Positions 10,541 through 23,529 of a stretch of DNA of 64,000 nucleotides are shown here, in pieces. Each line of letters starts with the position of its first letter. Position 1 is the first letter of the stretch. Source of the DNA: Hofstenia miamia (Eukaryota; Xenacoelomorpha; Acoela); NCBI GenBank assembly GCA_004352715.1, contig SCFE01000081.1, positions 770,381-834,380 on the forward strand. The letters are read 5' to 3'. Position numbers and translations under genes: made by a program. The notes under the pieces were generated by a model, which worked only from the letters and a program-made list of their open reading frames with translations, ran no database searches and had not been told where the DNA came from.

Positions 10541-13039
10541 ATAATTATTATTTTGTTACTTATATATTTTTATATTTAGAAGTGTTCAGCAAATAGTAAT
10601 ATTCTTTTTTTTATCTTGTTATCTTTATGTTGGCTATATAAGTTCATATTTACTTTTGAATGGGACTGAATTTTGCTGCCTTTCGTATTTCTAAATTTTC
10701 TTTAAAAAACTGTACTCTGTCAAAATATCAAAGTCACTTTTGCCATTCCAAATATTAAAAGATATGCCGCCTTGTTACTAGCGCTCAATTTTTTATTAAA
10801 GATACTGTCACAAATCATTGAATATGTAGACAGCATAGTTGGCACTGAAGAATGAATGGCTTGTTCTGCCCGGCCGGTTCTGGCCGGCAAAATGTAAATT
10901 TGCATTCTTATATAACCTCATAAAAAGAAAATTGAAAACGGCGTAGAATAATATATTCAAAAAATGTTATAAACACAAATATATAGAAAAATATAAAAAA
11001 TACAAAATTACAGTAAAATACTATGACCATTGACCGTTAGAAAAAGCCTCCTTTAATGCGCTTAATTATTCAACGGAAGCACTATTCAATAGTGACGGTT
11101 TCTATAAAATGATTTGTGAGAGACTGAATTATTAACGTCGGTCCAACTCAATCTACATGTAATGAGGTTTATATATACACACACACTCGCACACACCACG
11201 TTACGAAAAAACAGCCTTACAACCTGCAAGTGATATATTTGTTCCATTTTTCAAAATTTTATTTGAAACTTTTCCTACAAAATTAATTTACTGGTCTTTG
11301 TCTGCACTCTGATCTTAACCAATTTTAATATTTTTTTGGCTAAAAACTCGGCCAGTTTTAACCGCTATATTTTTGCCGGCCTTAGTAATTATTCTAGGCC
11401 GGCATGCGGCCGGTTAAAAACCGGCTAGGAGGTGGCCTGTTCCAAATGTGATAGACAGGTAGGCTCTTAGGATTAAGTGTTCTTGCATTGTTGATAATTA
11501 AAATAGAAAAGGTATGCTCTTGGAGTTTAAAACATTGCATTGGTCCAATTTTCTTTTGGTTTTCTACATTAGTTAGATTTGATGTTATGCTAAAGTCTCT
11601 TTGGCTCTTTACGTTGTCGTTCAATTTTAAAGATAAGATAAATAAATGCTTTAGGAAAATTCAGCTAAATGTAAGAAATAATAAATGACGTGGAAAATGC
11701 AGTGAAATTCTGCAGCAGATTGCAGGTCAGCAGACAGTTAAATGGCAATAAATTCGTTTTAGAAAAAGGTTAATTCCTTAGATGACACTTAATTTTGAAT
11801 AAAATTATTTCCTAGATAATTATAATTCCACATTTACTTTATCAGATTATAATGGTGCTTTTTGATTTTTTTTGTAAAGTTTTTTCAAATGTAAGAAAAT
11901 ATTTATGGTAAAAAATTCTCAAAAGTATATTTTGAATAATTGTTTCCGCGAAGTTGTTGACAGATTCGGACATTTATACAATTTGCGTAACGCTCTATTT
12001 GTTCGTCAGATCAATGCATTTCTTCTTTTAAATATTAATTAGTGGTGTGAAACTGCACAGAAACAAATTTTATTTATATTATTTACGGACATTTGTTCTA
12101 TTTAAAATAAATTTGTGACAAAAATCATAAATGCAGTATAAGGCTAGTAAAGTACACGTATTTCTAAATCTGATAGGAAATTTAAAATCTTTACAACGTA
12201 ATCAGTTCTTAATAAGGAAGTTAAAGTTTAGCAGAAACTAATTTAGTGCTAACTTTCACCTTCGTAGAATTAAATGGATGTTTATTTATTTAAAAGTTAA
12301 CTGCTATCTACAAGTGAACATTTTTTTGAAATAATCATCAGTAGTCCTAATAAAATGTTATATTGATCGTAAAAAAATTCATTACTATACTTCATAAATT
12401 TTGGTCTAAAGCATGCAAGTTATAATTATTCCATTGTCACCTTAACCTCATCACAGGCTCATTTAAATGACTTTAAGAGGCTAAGTACTTTAGAAAGTCT
12501 TTAATTATCATTAGGAAATTTCTAAACAGTTTTCTTCCATGCAGTTAGTATAAGGCAACTCCTACGTAACATTCTCCTATCTTATCGCCGACCCACATTT
12601 CTACTATAAAAGTTGTTAAATATAAATACAATACGAAAATTTCATTTAGAATTCATTTGTTTTGACAATTTAATAGGAAATTTTACAGTATGTACGCATT
12701 TACACCAATTGTCTCGTTTCATATTGGAGGTCCTACAAAAAAGCAGTTTCAACCGGATCACAAAATATGATCAGGTCACCCAGGAAATATTCAGATGATC
12801 TGATGAGGTAAAAATGAACACCCTGTTTTTTATTCTCCCAGCTTATTTTTAAATATAAGAACTACAATAAATATCCTGCATGTAAAGTTTACCTTATTAC
12901 ATTCATTTGGCGTGCAAAATTTGCTTTTTAAAGTAGTCACTGTAATTTTTTTTGTCGCATTTTTTCAAAAAAATATTACATTAATCGTCAGCCAAAATAA
13001 TTTGTTGATCATAGGGAAGGCAGGTGAACCTCTTAGCTA

Positions 13040-13042
<3 letters not shown>
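10541..13042. other. Intronic non-coding sequence with two CCGG-rich patches
   Basis: Mostly AT-rich and without recognisable exons. Two short GC-rich patches stand out at about 10867-10892 and 11365-11440, both containing GGCCGGCAAAA-like strings in opposite orientation. The second contains a perfect stem GCCGGTT/AACCGGC at about 11409-11425. A short CA-rich run is at about 11175-11200. The patches could be the degraded ends of one ~600-bp element, but no clean target duplication was found. Confidence 0.35.
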
Positions 13043-13077
<35 letters not shown>

Positions 13078-13097
13078 TTATTTATTTATTTATTTAT
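13043..13097. repeat. Compound (TA)n-(TTTA)n microsatellite
   Basis: About 30 bp of TA followed by TTTA units, ended by a lone N at 13098. The same TA-to-TTTA compound structure recurs at 13814-13850. Confidence 0.95.
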
Positions 13098-13429
13098 NTT
13101 GTAATATTAATTATATCAATTTGGAAACACCAGTTAATTATCAAAAGCAATACTCTTTGAAAAACTATTAAGCAACGAAATAAATGCATGAACTGTGTAC
13201 ACTTGCGTTTGCATATTCTTGAATTATGAAAAATATTGTACACATTGGCTATAAAAAATCAATATCAAAAGAAAAATTTTGAATACAATATCTTAAATAT
13301 AGCAAACACAAATGAGTTCAAACAAATAATATTATAATAACTTTATTTCTGCATAACGAAGTTTCAACATATTTGTTTTGTTAATGCCTTACTTTGTTCA
13401 ATCAACTAATAATTATACTTTGACTTCAG

Positions 13430-13574
13430 AAACCGTATTGTTAACGGGGATATGCTGCCCGCATGTGACTTTCAAATCTGAATTGAATTCTCGAAACGCA
13501 CCTAATCAAATTATGATGGAAAAGACAAGCGAAACATTCATTAAGAAGAGAAAGTCAAATAGAAAACAGTACAG
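13430..13574 (+). CDS. Candidate exon of unknown gene (weak)
   Basis: Possible 145-bp exon between a TTCAG acceptor (13425-13429) and a strong CAG|GTGAGA donor (13575-). The open frame reads ETVLLTGICCPHVTF, NSRNAPNQIMMEKTSETFIK and ends KRKSNRKQY before the donor. It is less AT-rich than its surroundings. I do not recognise the peptide. It would lie antisense inside the PDE1 intron. Chance is a serious alternative, because no partner exon was found on this strand. Confidence 0.2.
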
Positions 13575-13813
13575 GTGAGAAATTCACTATCCAACGACAG
13601 AAATAGTATCCATCGATAACAAATTGCATTAGATTTTGTGCTGTGCATATAATTATAAATTTCGCTTAGATTAATTGCAGATAACCAGAATGTGTACGAC
13701 TCCTTCGTTTATATATTAGTGCGTATATTTTTATAAATAGAGATTATTAATATTTGCTACATAAGATTATGTGGAGTGCTATTTTCACAAAGCATGCCAT
13801 TTAAACTTTGTAT

Positions 13814-13850
13814 TATATATATATATATATATATATTTATTTATTTATTT
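13814..13850. repeat. Compound (TA)n-(TTTA)n microsatellite
   Basis: TA units passing into four TTTA-type units, like the tract at 13043-13097. Confidence 0.93.
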
Positions 13851-14767
13851 ATATATGATGTATGTATATCATATTACACAGATAATAATTTAATATTTCA
13901 TTATCTATGCAATGTTGGACACACCATTTATTAAATATATATATAACTATTGTAAGTGTATCAATAGTATTAAGCTAAATTTTTATAGAAATTCATTTCT
14001 GTTTCAAGAAAAATAGAGAGACAGCTCAGCTGGCGTTAAGAGGAACACTTTCTGTTAAATGCCAAGCAATTATTTGTCAGTTTGGTAACGTCAATGCCAA
14101 TCACTTACAAGATAAAGGCTAACTCTACATTTGGAATTTTTCTTGGATTTAGATTAATAAATGTAGGGCGGAATTGGTTTCCAACAAGTATTTTGTCTTT
14201 TCAATTATTGATTTTACGAGGCTTGGCTACGCAGACATTTTTAATATAAAGAAGCACGCATAGCTTTTAGGTTAAGTTGTAAACGAGTCAATTGGTGTGT
14301 AATAAAATACGTGGCAATAATTTATAAAGCCATGTAATTTTAAGACTGCGTTGGGGAGTTTGGAAAGCAAATTAGGTTGTTGCTCTTCTTACGTAGCAAT
14401 TCATTAAATTAGATAACAGTGGGGTGGCTCTTCATCTAAAAGTAAAATATATTTTCTTACTATAAATAATGAGTTCACACTTTATTTAATAATGATGTCC
14501 GTCTTTTCACAGAACAATCAAATACTTTCATCCATGTGGAATTTTGAAAAGCTGCTCAAATTTCTTAAAAAATAATGGAGACTATGATCAATTGCCAATA
14601 TAAAAGTTGATTAACTATAGAATTGTTAATCTATCACACATACTCGGCAGCAATTCAAAGCAATGTAATCGAAAACGTATTCTGACCTGGATTTGATTTG
14701 CACAAGTCGTTCAACATATGTTTTAAGAGATATGTTTTCTAAATCTGCCATTCAATAACTACAATAC

Positions 14768-14770
<3 letters not shown>

Positions 14771-14802
<32 letters not shown>
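14771..14802. repeat. (TA)n microsatellite ending at a lone N
   Basis: About 32 bp of TA, then TG and an N at 14803. Confidence 0.93.
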
Positions 14803-15742
14803 NATATATGTAGGTAAATTAGATCTAGTGCAATTTTAATAGTGTAGCTAACGTTGGCTTAGCTGAAACAATGTATTGTTAAATAGATGGAATTTGGTTC
14901 AATTTGTTATACACGATAAAATTGTAATAGTTTACGAAAACTAGTGAAAAGCGTTAATTAAGAAAATGAGAACGTCAGAAATTGCACATGTTCGCAAATC
15001 ACCTCCCAAAATAATGTCACCGATTCCAGCCATTAATAATTGGCAGTTTTAAAATTCTATCCAACAAATAATATAAATATAAGACGAAATCACTTATTAA
15101 GTTACTTTAATTGAAAATATTAATTGCTTCGAAGGACAGATCCCAAATTTTACATTAAAAACGAAATATTAATCCAAACTTAGAGAAGACCTGGAAGGAA
15201 AGACTCAAATATCTGTGAAAAACTAAAGAAATACATTTCTTGTGTAGTTAATTATACTGTTTAATAAAAGATAATTACTGTTATAGCATATAATATTTAA
15301 TTCGTTTGATTAAAATTTCAATTCTTCGTTTAAAATATATTTGAAAAAAAGTTCTTTACGAATTTAAAAATATAGAATCCATATGAAAGATTTTACTAAA
15401 ATCTTGATAATGCTGCTGTAGATGATTCTGCTCAAGTATATTTAACGTACGTTTATAGACTGTCAAAGCAACTATGAACATCAAATAGACATGATAATGG
15501 AGGTAAATTGGAAGTTGATTGATTGATTAAAAACATATTTCCTCATATGTTAGCCATGAAGTCTAAAGAAGTTTTGGAATACAGTTAAGACACTGTTGAG
15601 CGTTTTGACTGTTAGCACAGATGAACTCAATTAAAAAAAGAAGTCATCAGTCAAAATGTAGTTTGTGCATTTTTGCTTTTAAATAGAATTGTTAGATAAT
15701 TTTAAAAGAATTACCTATGACGTTTTAATATCAAATATGGAT

Positions 15743-15978
15743 TTGAAAGTATCCTTGAGATTAACATATGAAAGGAAACTATATATAAAAAATATTTACA
15801 TACATATATATATATATATATAATTGATGGTAAAACAAAAGAGCATCTGTAAATTTCATTAAGACAACAAATGATGACTTCATATGAACTTTACGAAGTG
15901 TATTCTGAAACACTCACAAGTTTGGATAAAATACAGAGTGTTGAACTACTTTTTGAAGATATTGATTTAGTTCCTTTA
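15743..15978. repeat. Tandem duplication, 236-bp unit, copy 1
   Basis: Unit beginning TTGAAAGTATCCTTGAG and ending TTAGTTCCTTTA. It is followed immediately by a second copy. It contains a (TA)n tract at about 15803-15822 that is longer than in the second copy. Confidence 0.9.
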
Positions 15979-16205
15979 TTGAAAGTATCCTTGAGATTAA
16001 CATATGAAAGGAAACTATATATAAAAAATATTTATATATATAATTGAGGGTAAAACAAAAGAGCATCTGTAAATTTCATTAAGACAACAAATGATGACTT
16101 CATATGAACTTTACGAAGTTTATTCTGAAACACTCACAAGTTTTAACTTTGGATAAAGTACAGAGTGTTGAACTACTTTTTGAAGATATTGATTTAGTTC
16201 CTTTA
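15979..16205. repeat. Tandem duplication, 236-bp unit, copy 2
   Basis: Second copy of 15743-15978, differing by a few substitutions, a shorter TA tract and a small insertion (TTTAAC near 16141). Confidence 0.9.
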
Positions 16206-16592
16206 CAAAAGAGATCGCATGTACATGGAAAGCTTTTCGCTTTTACAGTTGGTAAATTATGTTAAAATATATGTTAACGTGTGGTTATACTTACCTAGGT
16301 GGCTAGAAACTTCAAGCTATTTTTTGTAAGCATTTAATAAATGATGTTGAAATTGAATGGAAGCAGTTTTATATTGTGTTAGTTCAGCATTAGCACCACT
16401 TACTAGATAAACGTACTTAAACTGACCTGGGATAATTCACTATATTTTCCACCATTTAAAGTGATGTATAGTGCTTCAAATCGACAAATGAAAAAATTAC
16501 GTAACAGCCCATACTGTAGAAAAGGAAGCCTGTTTATTATGAAATCTAGTGCGCACAAACAAAGACTCATTTGATAAGCATTTACTCTTGAC

Positions 16593-16593
<1 letters not shown>

Positions 16594-16629
<36 letters not shown>
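16594..16629. repeat. (TA)n microsatellite
   Basis: About 36 bp of TA immediately before the first copy of another local duplication. Confidence 0.95.
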
Positions 16630-16630
<1 letters not shown>

Positions 16631-16631
<1 letters not shown>

Positions 16632-16805
16632 AATCATTCCTTACACTATCAATGTATTGATTAATTACTGTGGAATTTTTGGAATTCTTCTATAGGCGCT
16701 GTAATGGATGAAAAAAACAAGGCAGAGACCGTGATCTTGTATTTACAAAATGTTTCAAATCAATTTTGATTTCGCCTTAGGCTGCTTGAAGCACAAATCT
16801 TAACT
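16631..16805. repeat. Local duplication of about 175 bp, copy 1
   Basis: Matches 16838-17010 with offset 207. Both copies are preceded by a (TA)n tract. Both keep a short plus-strand frame containing KAETVILYLQNVSNQF, which I do not recognise; it may be a decayed coding fragment. Confidence 0.9.
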
Positions 16806-16837
16806 AACTAAATTAGTATATATATATATATATATAT

Positions 16838-17010
16838 GAATCATTCCTTACATTATCAATGTATTGATTAATTATTACTGAATTTTTGGAATTCTTCTAT
16901 AGGCGCTGTAATGGATGAAAAAACCAAGGCAGAGACCGTGATCTTGTATTTACAAAATGTTTCAAATCAATTTTGATTTCGCCTTAGGCTGCTTGAAGAA
17001 CAAATCTTCA
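16838..17010. repeat. Local duplication of about 175 bp, copy 2
   Basis: Second copy of 16631-16805 with a handful of substitutions, again directly after (TA)n. Confidence 0.9.
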
Positions 17011-20000
17011 AAAACTCATGACGTATGCGGTACGCTATGATGTGTCTATTAGCTTTCAAATAGCACAGAGGGTCATATCAGCCCTAAAATCTTGCAATGA
17101 ATTCGTACTTTTATGAATGCTCGAATGTAAAACGCAAAGATTAAATAGAGTAGGATAACAAAATATTTAGCTACAAACCATTATTAAGCCATATATACTT
17201 TCTAAATGCAAATTCAAACTTCAATTAAAATTGAAAAGTCAAGTACAAAAGTTAAAAGTTTTGAAGACGAATAGAACCCAAGAGGGGATCTACTACAATG
17301 ATGTATTTAGCGTAGGTTTGAGACATTTAATATCAAGTGTTGAATTTATAATAAAACTAAAAAATGTGAAAAAAATTGTGACTACAAAAATTTTTTCTAG
17401 CCAATTCACCGGCAAACCAGCTTGGAATTATCCGATCTATATCAGTGCCACTTAATTGTTAAGGCTCTTAGATTCTTTATAGGCCTGATTGGTTCCGTAT
17501 ACATGATTGTAGAGGTGTAATTGGTAGAGATTGAAACCCTTTAGATGCTAGTTTGTAAAAAAACCAAAAAAACTCATTATATTTGCATTTGCACTGAAAC
17601 AGAATTATGCCCTCTGGTAAACTATTATAAACACGGTGATATGATAAAGGCTAGATCTTTACATTCTACATCAATTGTTCTATAAACAATCAATCCACAA
17701 TTTGAAATATTCCTTAGAAGATACAACTTACAGTTTATAAACCGAAATTCCAGCATTATTATTACACCATATTTAATCAGTTTTTTTCAACCTGAACTCA
17801 AAAATTTTCCTTTCAAAATGGACCCATAACCTAACTCGACTCTGCTTGAAACTGGCGCTCTTAACAGAGGAAAGGTCTTGTCCAACTGGCGTTTCAGACA
17901 TCCTTTGTCGCGAGCGCCAATATTTGCACACATTATAATTTAAATGTTTCGTTCATGTACTTCACAAATATTGTGTATATGACATATGAAATATCACTTC
18001 TAAATTTAAAGTTAAATTGAGAGAAATATGATATTAGGAGAACATCTTTAACTTCAAAAATATTTTTTTGCTTCTTAATGTCCGCCCATATTGATGTCCC
18101 TCTGAAAGACTACATGTACCAACAAAAAAGTTGAAATATATTGGCTCAACTTTGACATTATGACACTATGAATGTAAATTGTATTGTTTCATTTATTTAA
18201 CTTTGATCTAATATTACATTTATAAATATATTATTTCTATGTAAAAAAGATATATTAGGAAGTCAAATTTTAAACGGACATTAAGATTATTTGGCATAAA
18301 TTGGACATTGCTACGATGCCTCGATACAATACGTGAAACAAATCAGATATTCAAAGGACGAGACAAAGCACGTGTATGACAGACGATTTTTGACAGGAAA
18401 GAAATGCTAAAAATGAGCATTTAAGCTAATGTTTCACATAATATTCCACTTAAATTACCCATATCATGCTAACATTCTCTTTGAAGTAAATATGAGTTTT
18501 CTTTGAATCCATTCTGAAAAATTTGCAATTTCGTTGTTCCTACGCTTCATTCAAGCTTCTGAATGTGTTTGCATTACACGCTTGATGAAATATTAAAGGG
18601 ATTTCGACTTCAAACGTTTAAGGTTACTTGATAAAGAATCCGCGTGACAAGCAATTCAACGTAGTCGTCATATTACAAGTTTGCATTATATGCAAGCATG
18701 AGTTAGACGAGAGAGCGAAATATGAAATACCTTAACGATGGTAATTTATTCTCCCTTTGTCTGAAATTACATGCTTTCATCTCCTAAAATTTTATTATTG
18801 AATAAAAATCTTTAAAAGTGTCAATTCTCTGCAGTAATTTACCAACGAAATAGTAATAAATTTGTGTGCAGTAAAACAAACCTGGAATGATAGCATATCT
18901 TAGGAGAGTGCCTTTGGACAAATGAATCGACGTGAACTACCTTTTCAGAAGTAGACATTTTAAATAATCAAGTACTATTAGTTTTTGTCCAAAGTCCAGT
19001 TTATTATCTAAATATTAACTGATGCTTAAGAAAGTGGTTGTATTACTCTGCTAAAGTTTTTATCTATCTCTATACTTGTACAACTTCTAACTTTCTAATT
19101 AAAGATACATTTTGAATTACACATGTATATACAATACAAAAGTAAATAAAAATCATGTGTTATAATATTGAATCAAATACACCTTTATGACTTACAAACA
19201 CTATGCAGAACACAGATGAACAGAAATTGTTTGTGGTGAAGAACATTTATTGGAAACGAAAATCAATTTCAAATCGCGACAATTTCTTAACAGCATTTCA
19301 ATTATTCAAAACTTATATACTGAACTTCGTTAAGTTCATCTAAACTTCAATTTTGGCATCGCTTCTAATTTTAAACGCTTTTTTAATTGGCTTTCTGCTA
19401 TAAACGAATATAAACCCATAACAACCGATATTTGGATCGCTAAGTTTCGATAAACCTGATTTGGGTAAAATTGTATCAAATAGTAGGAACATACTGTAGG
19501 TAAATGTTATATATTGGAATCTACCGTGTTCTATAAATAGCTGCATCGGATGGACTTCTATGATTATTGCCTGTGGTGAATCATGACGAGCTTGAATTTT
19601 ATATTTTAGATTTCTAATTAGAATTTAGTCTACATAGACTAAAGAAAGTTGTTTGTTTTTCATATTTACGTATGTATGAATTAAAATATTGTTTAATTAT
19701 TGTTGAAAGATCAACTGAAGCGATTTTAGAAATATATAGGCCTATTTCAATATGGCTACACTGTATTTTAATGCATAGTAAATCATTACCAATGTGATAA
19801 TCTCAATAATACAAGTATACGTCCTAATCTTGGCAAAAACGTAGCATAGTAGGTTTGAGGTAGCATTGTATCCTTCAGGTATAATAAACTTTTCACAATT
19901 TCGTTGCTTAATATTGAAAACAAGGATTGTTATTTCAAGAAAACAATTCAAAAGTACATTTTTCTTTGGTACGTGAAAGCATTATCGTTTTCTTCAATGC

Positions 20001-20468
20001 CACAATATATTTCACAAATAAGTTGTAAGAGCATTCAGGCACATTTCGCTTTAAGATTGTAGTGATAAAATGCACTTAGTGTAAGATTTAATTGTAAAGT
20101 TATTTATGCGTCACTTAATTACACCTCTCAAAATAGTAATTATAGTAGCAAGATTCAATAGAAAATTTACAATCTTATACAATGCGTTTGTGATTCTGTG
20201 AAAAAAGTTTATTGTCTGGCTTTCAAAATAAATAAGGTTAATGAAAATCAATGTAATTGTGAAGAACACTTCTTATAAAATAGCATATCTTTTTACTAAA
20301 TTAAAAAACAATATATGATACATCTCATGGATTGTAATTTTTATGTAGTACTGAATTTCATAAAATCAGTCTTAATGAAAAGCGTGAAATTATAAATGAT
20401 GACAATTGATAATTTAAATATAGTAATACTGGTAATAAATATATTTTCTTTCATAGATAGTTCATACA

Positions 20469-20471
<3 letters not shown>
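17011..20471. other. Intronic non-coding sequence
   Basis: No exon, RNA gene or transposon recognised. The open frames here are short and of random composition. A less AT-rich stretch at about 17815-17935 contains repeated GGCGCT/GAGCGCC-like words but nothing identifiable. Confidence 0.4.

Positions 20472-20515
<44 letters not shown>
20472..20515. repeat. (TA)n microsatellite
   Basis: About 44 bp of TA, directly abutting the left end of a probable TIR element. Confidence 0.95.
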
Positions 20516-20516
<1 letters not shown>

Positions 20517-20661
20517 CAAACAAATTAATCCACCCAACCTTAGAAAACCACAATTATAATGTCATAGACAAGTTATCATTCACATGTCTTTCATGTTTCT
20601 AAAATAGTTTTTCATTAAAATAGATTTTCAAAGGGTGACTGGATTAATTTGCCTGATACTG
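20516..20661. mobile_element. Probable Tc1/mariner-type MITE inside a TA tract
   Basis: A 146-bp segment with inverted ends: CAAACAAATTAATCCA at 20518 onward, and at the right end, read inward, CAGTATCAGGCAAATTAATC. The shared core is CAAATTAATCCA. The segment is flanked on both sides by (TA)n (20472-20515 and 20662-20681), consistent with TA target preference. No coding capacity. Confidence 0.55.
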
Positions 20662-21846
20662 TATATATATATATATATATTTCACAATTTAGAAAAGCCT
20701 AAATAAATGCAGAATTTTTTAGCAGCTAGCTAATTAACAATTTACCAATGTATAGAATTTTCTTGAAAATTCGAATTATTTTTTGTAAAAATGCATTTTT
20801 TATCAAATAATCAGATAGAATGTGTGAATGATTACATTAATTCTTCTAATTTGAACTTTGATTAAAAATGAAAAACCTAAATAGGTATAAAAATGCAAAC
20901 TATTCTCATAGCAAGGATCACTATGAATGCATTAGCATGCTAATAGTATAATTTCAACTTAAATTGAATTAATTTATAGAATTATTTAAATGCGAAGAAA
21001 ATTATAAATTCGATAATTGGCACAAATTAGACATGTTTACACATACATTTTTTCAAATGATCCTTGTAGAATATCCGGTGTCAATCCTAAAGATTAGCAG
21101 ATTATTACGAAAATATCGAAGATTGGTGGACAGTTGACGTTGGCTATCGACAACTAGCGGAAAATGACGCAAATTCGACAATCACATCCGCTAAATTCTA
21201 AATATTGCCACTTTAATAGCATTCTTCTGAAATACGTTCTCCATAAATGCACAATGGAATTAGTATAAATGAAGAGAATTTTAAATCCTAAACTGAAATC
21301 TAGATAAATGTAACGCAAATGGAATCTCATAAGGTTCACAGAGTTTAAATTTTTTAAGAATTAGATTAACTTTCTAAAGTGAGGATTCAAGAGGGAATAG
21401 GGGTACGCATTCCCTCCTATCAACAAAAAACATGCTGAATTTTCAGCATACTTTTCATATTTTCAGGATCCAGGAGCAGTTTACATCTAGATTTCTATAC
21501 TTAAAGAGCATTCTTTTTTGCAGATGGGTAAATTATAACTTCGATATTCGATTATTCAAAATTATATTAATACAGCAAGTGCAAGCATCTGCTTAATTTA
21601 AACTCATTTGATAGATGTCATGCAATCATGGAAATCCAATGGCATAAAGTTGAGATGTCCATGGATTCAATCAGTCAATCTTAAATCATAAAAAATGGGA
21701 TATGAATAAGCTTCGCCTGAAGCGTGTTAGTCAATGCTTATAATAGTGTATTTCATAGATCGTTGTGATATCACACCTGGTAGGAGTAGTACAGAAAGAA
21801 TAAGCAAGTAAAACCTCTCCAAAATATATGCAATGAAATTAAATTT

Positions 21847-22062
21847 ATGCATAAATTTTTTCCGAATGTTCTTCTCAATCAAAACACTAATGGAGTAGAA
21901 TGTCAGGAAGAATCTAATCCAAGCTATGAAGTAGCAAATGCATTTTTAAAATATTCTCAAAGTTTTGCTCAACTTGCAGGAATAGTTCAAGAACGGAGAA
22001 ACTTTAAACTGTTTGATAAAAACTTCATTACACTTGAATTATTATGTGATATTTTCCCTTAA
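21847..22062 (+). CDS. Unrecognised 71-codon open frame
   Basis: Starts at an ATG and ends in TAA. It reads with a balanced, protein-like composition (for example SNPSYEVANAFLKYSQSFA and QERRNFKLFDKNF), unlike the low-complexity frames around it. I do not recognise it. It lies inside the PDE1 intron on the opposite strand, with no partner exon or promoter visible. It may be a decayed transposon piece or chance. Confidence 0.2.
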   Translation: MHKFFPNVLLNQNTNGVECQEESNPSYEVANAFLKYSQSFAQLAGIVQERRNFKLFDKNFITLELLCDIFP

Positions 22063-22078
22063 GAATAATATGATTAAG

Positions 22079-22102
22079 CATATATATATATATATGTATA
22101 TA
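22079..22102. repeat. (TA)n microsatellite
   Basis: Short TA tract interrupted by one TG. Confidence 0.9.
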
Positions 22103-23242
22103 TAAATGCTGATAAAAATATGCTGATGTGCTGAAATAGAACAATATTTTTCAAGCTTAATAGTTTTATATTGAATAACAAGAATCTTATGGAAATATGA
22201 TCTGTCACGGAATAAATCATAGTATGCATGCACAAAATGTCAACTTCCTGCATAGGGAACCACATCTACTTTTCAACACAGTTTTGGAATATATTATAAC
22301 TTACAATTATTGAGCACCATTCTAATTATAAACTCCCGGTAAAATGAGACAAAAAGCTCAATATTTTTATCTCTGTAGGTGTGGACAGTAACTTGACATC
22401 ATCGTAAATATGCATGGAATGGACAGTTTTCAGGTAGATCTTGAGAAATTCATGAAGTAAAATCGTTTTAAGAAAATAAATGATTCATATATTTATTTAA
22501 GATTATTGAGAGCAAATATTGGTGTCTCGAAAACTCTAAAAGCATCGGAAGTATATTTATAGATCAGTAGTTACTGACAATGCTTCCTATTATGCATAAA
22601 AGATATATATATATATATAATTAAAGACATAATTTTTAAGGGATACATAATAAGCCTGTACTTTCTTTCCTTGGATATAAATAAAATTTAGGAAAAAACA
22701 AAAGATTAAAACTATTTACATTGCTAAGATTCCAACTTAGGAAGTATCCCTCAAAGTATATTATATATTTCGACAATCATTACATCAGAGTCAAAGCCGA
22801 AATGTTACCTTTGGAAAGTCATGTTTTAAAAATAATTTAAGTAGTTTGTAACAGGAGTATGTAATACTCAAATTAACTAAAGTTTAATACCATGCAGCTT
22901 TATCTAATTCAGTGAACTGAAAGCATTTCTATGTTTGATTCATTATTAAGGAGTCTCCTTTTTCGAGAAGGTATTATTAAATAAATAAACTGATTGAAAG
23001 CATGATTATTGTATAAAGCCTCATTCTAAAAACGAATTAACAAATTACCATAAATAATTCATTTTACAAGTCATTAACAAAAAATATCAAATTTTTATGT
23101 TCAAATGTCAGTAAACAAATGAAAGAACTAACATAGGAGACAGTGCGCCACTGTTTGAGAATGGGAAACTGGGAATTAATCGACCAGGGCTTGCATTAAG
23201 ATTAATAATCTTCTTAAAGTTATATGATTACAGTGTAAGATT
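22103..23242. other. Intronic non-coding sequence
   Basis: Nothing recognised apart from a short TA tract at about 22603-22619. Confidence 0.4.
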
Positions 23243-23529
23243 TTTTTTTGACAAAATCTTTAAGAATCTGCCACACGTCCTCTATCGGTACTAGATCTGG
23301 AGAAATCGATGGACATTGCAAAACTTCAATATTATAATTGGTATTATAATTGATTTTGAGGTATGAGGATTGCTCCATCTTGTTCTAAAATCCATGAATC
23401 GGGATATAAGCAGGTTGCGCATGGTACAAATTCCGCGAGTATTTGGCAATATTATGAACTATTAATTAATATAGTGTGAAAACTAATGATTGTCAAATTT
23501 TGAAAAGTGGCCATTTTCTTTGACTAGTC
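23243..23529 (-). mobile_element. Tc1-like element fragment (same family as 40.0-40.56 kb)
   Basis: About 285 bp closely similar to 40250-40560. Read on the minus strand it encodes the end of a DD34E transposase (ILEQDGA-like region onward), with small insertions and an ATTATAATTGGT duplication near 23325. The right end (GGCCATTTTCTTTGACTAGTCG) is a mutated form of the other copy's terminal repeat. Only the transposase C-terminal part and right end survive. Confidence 0.7.
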
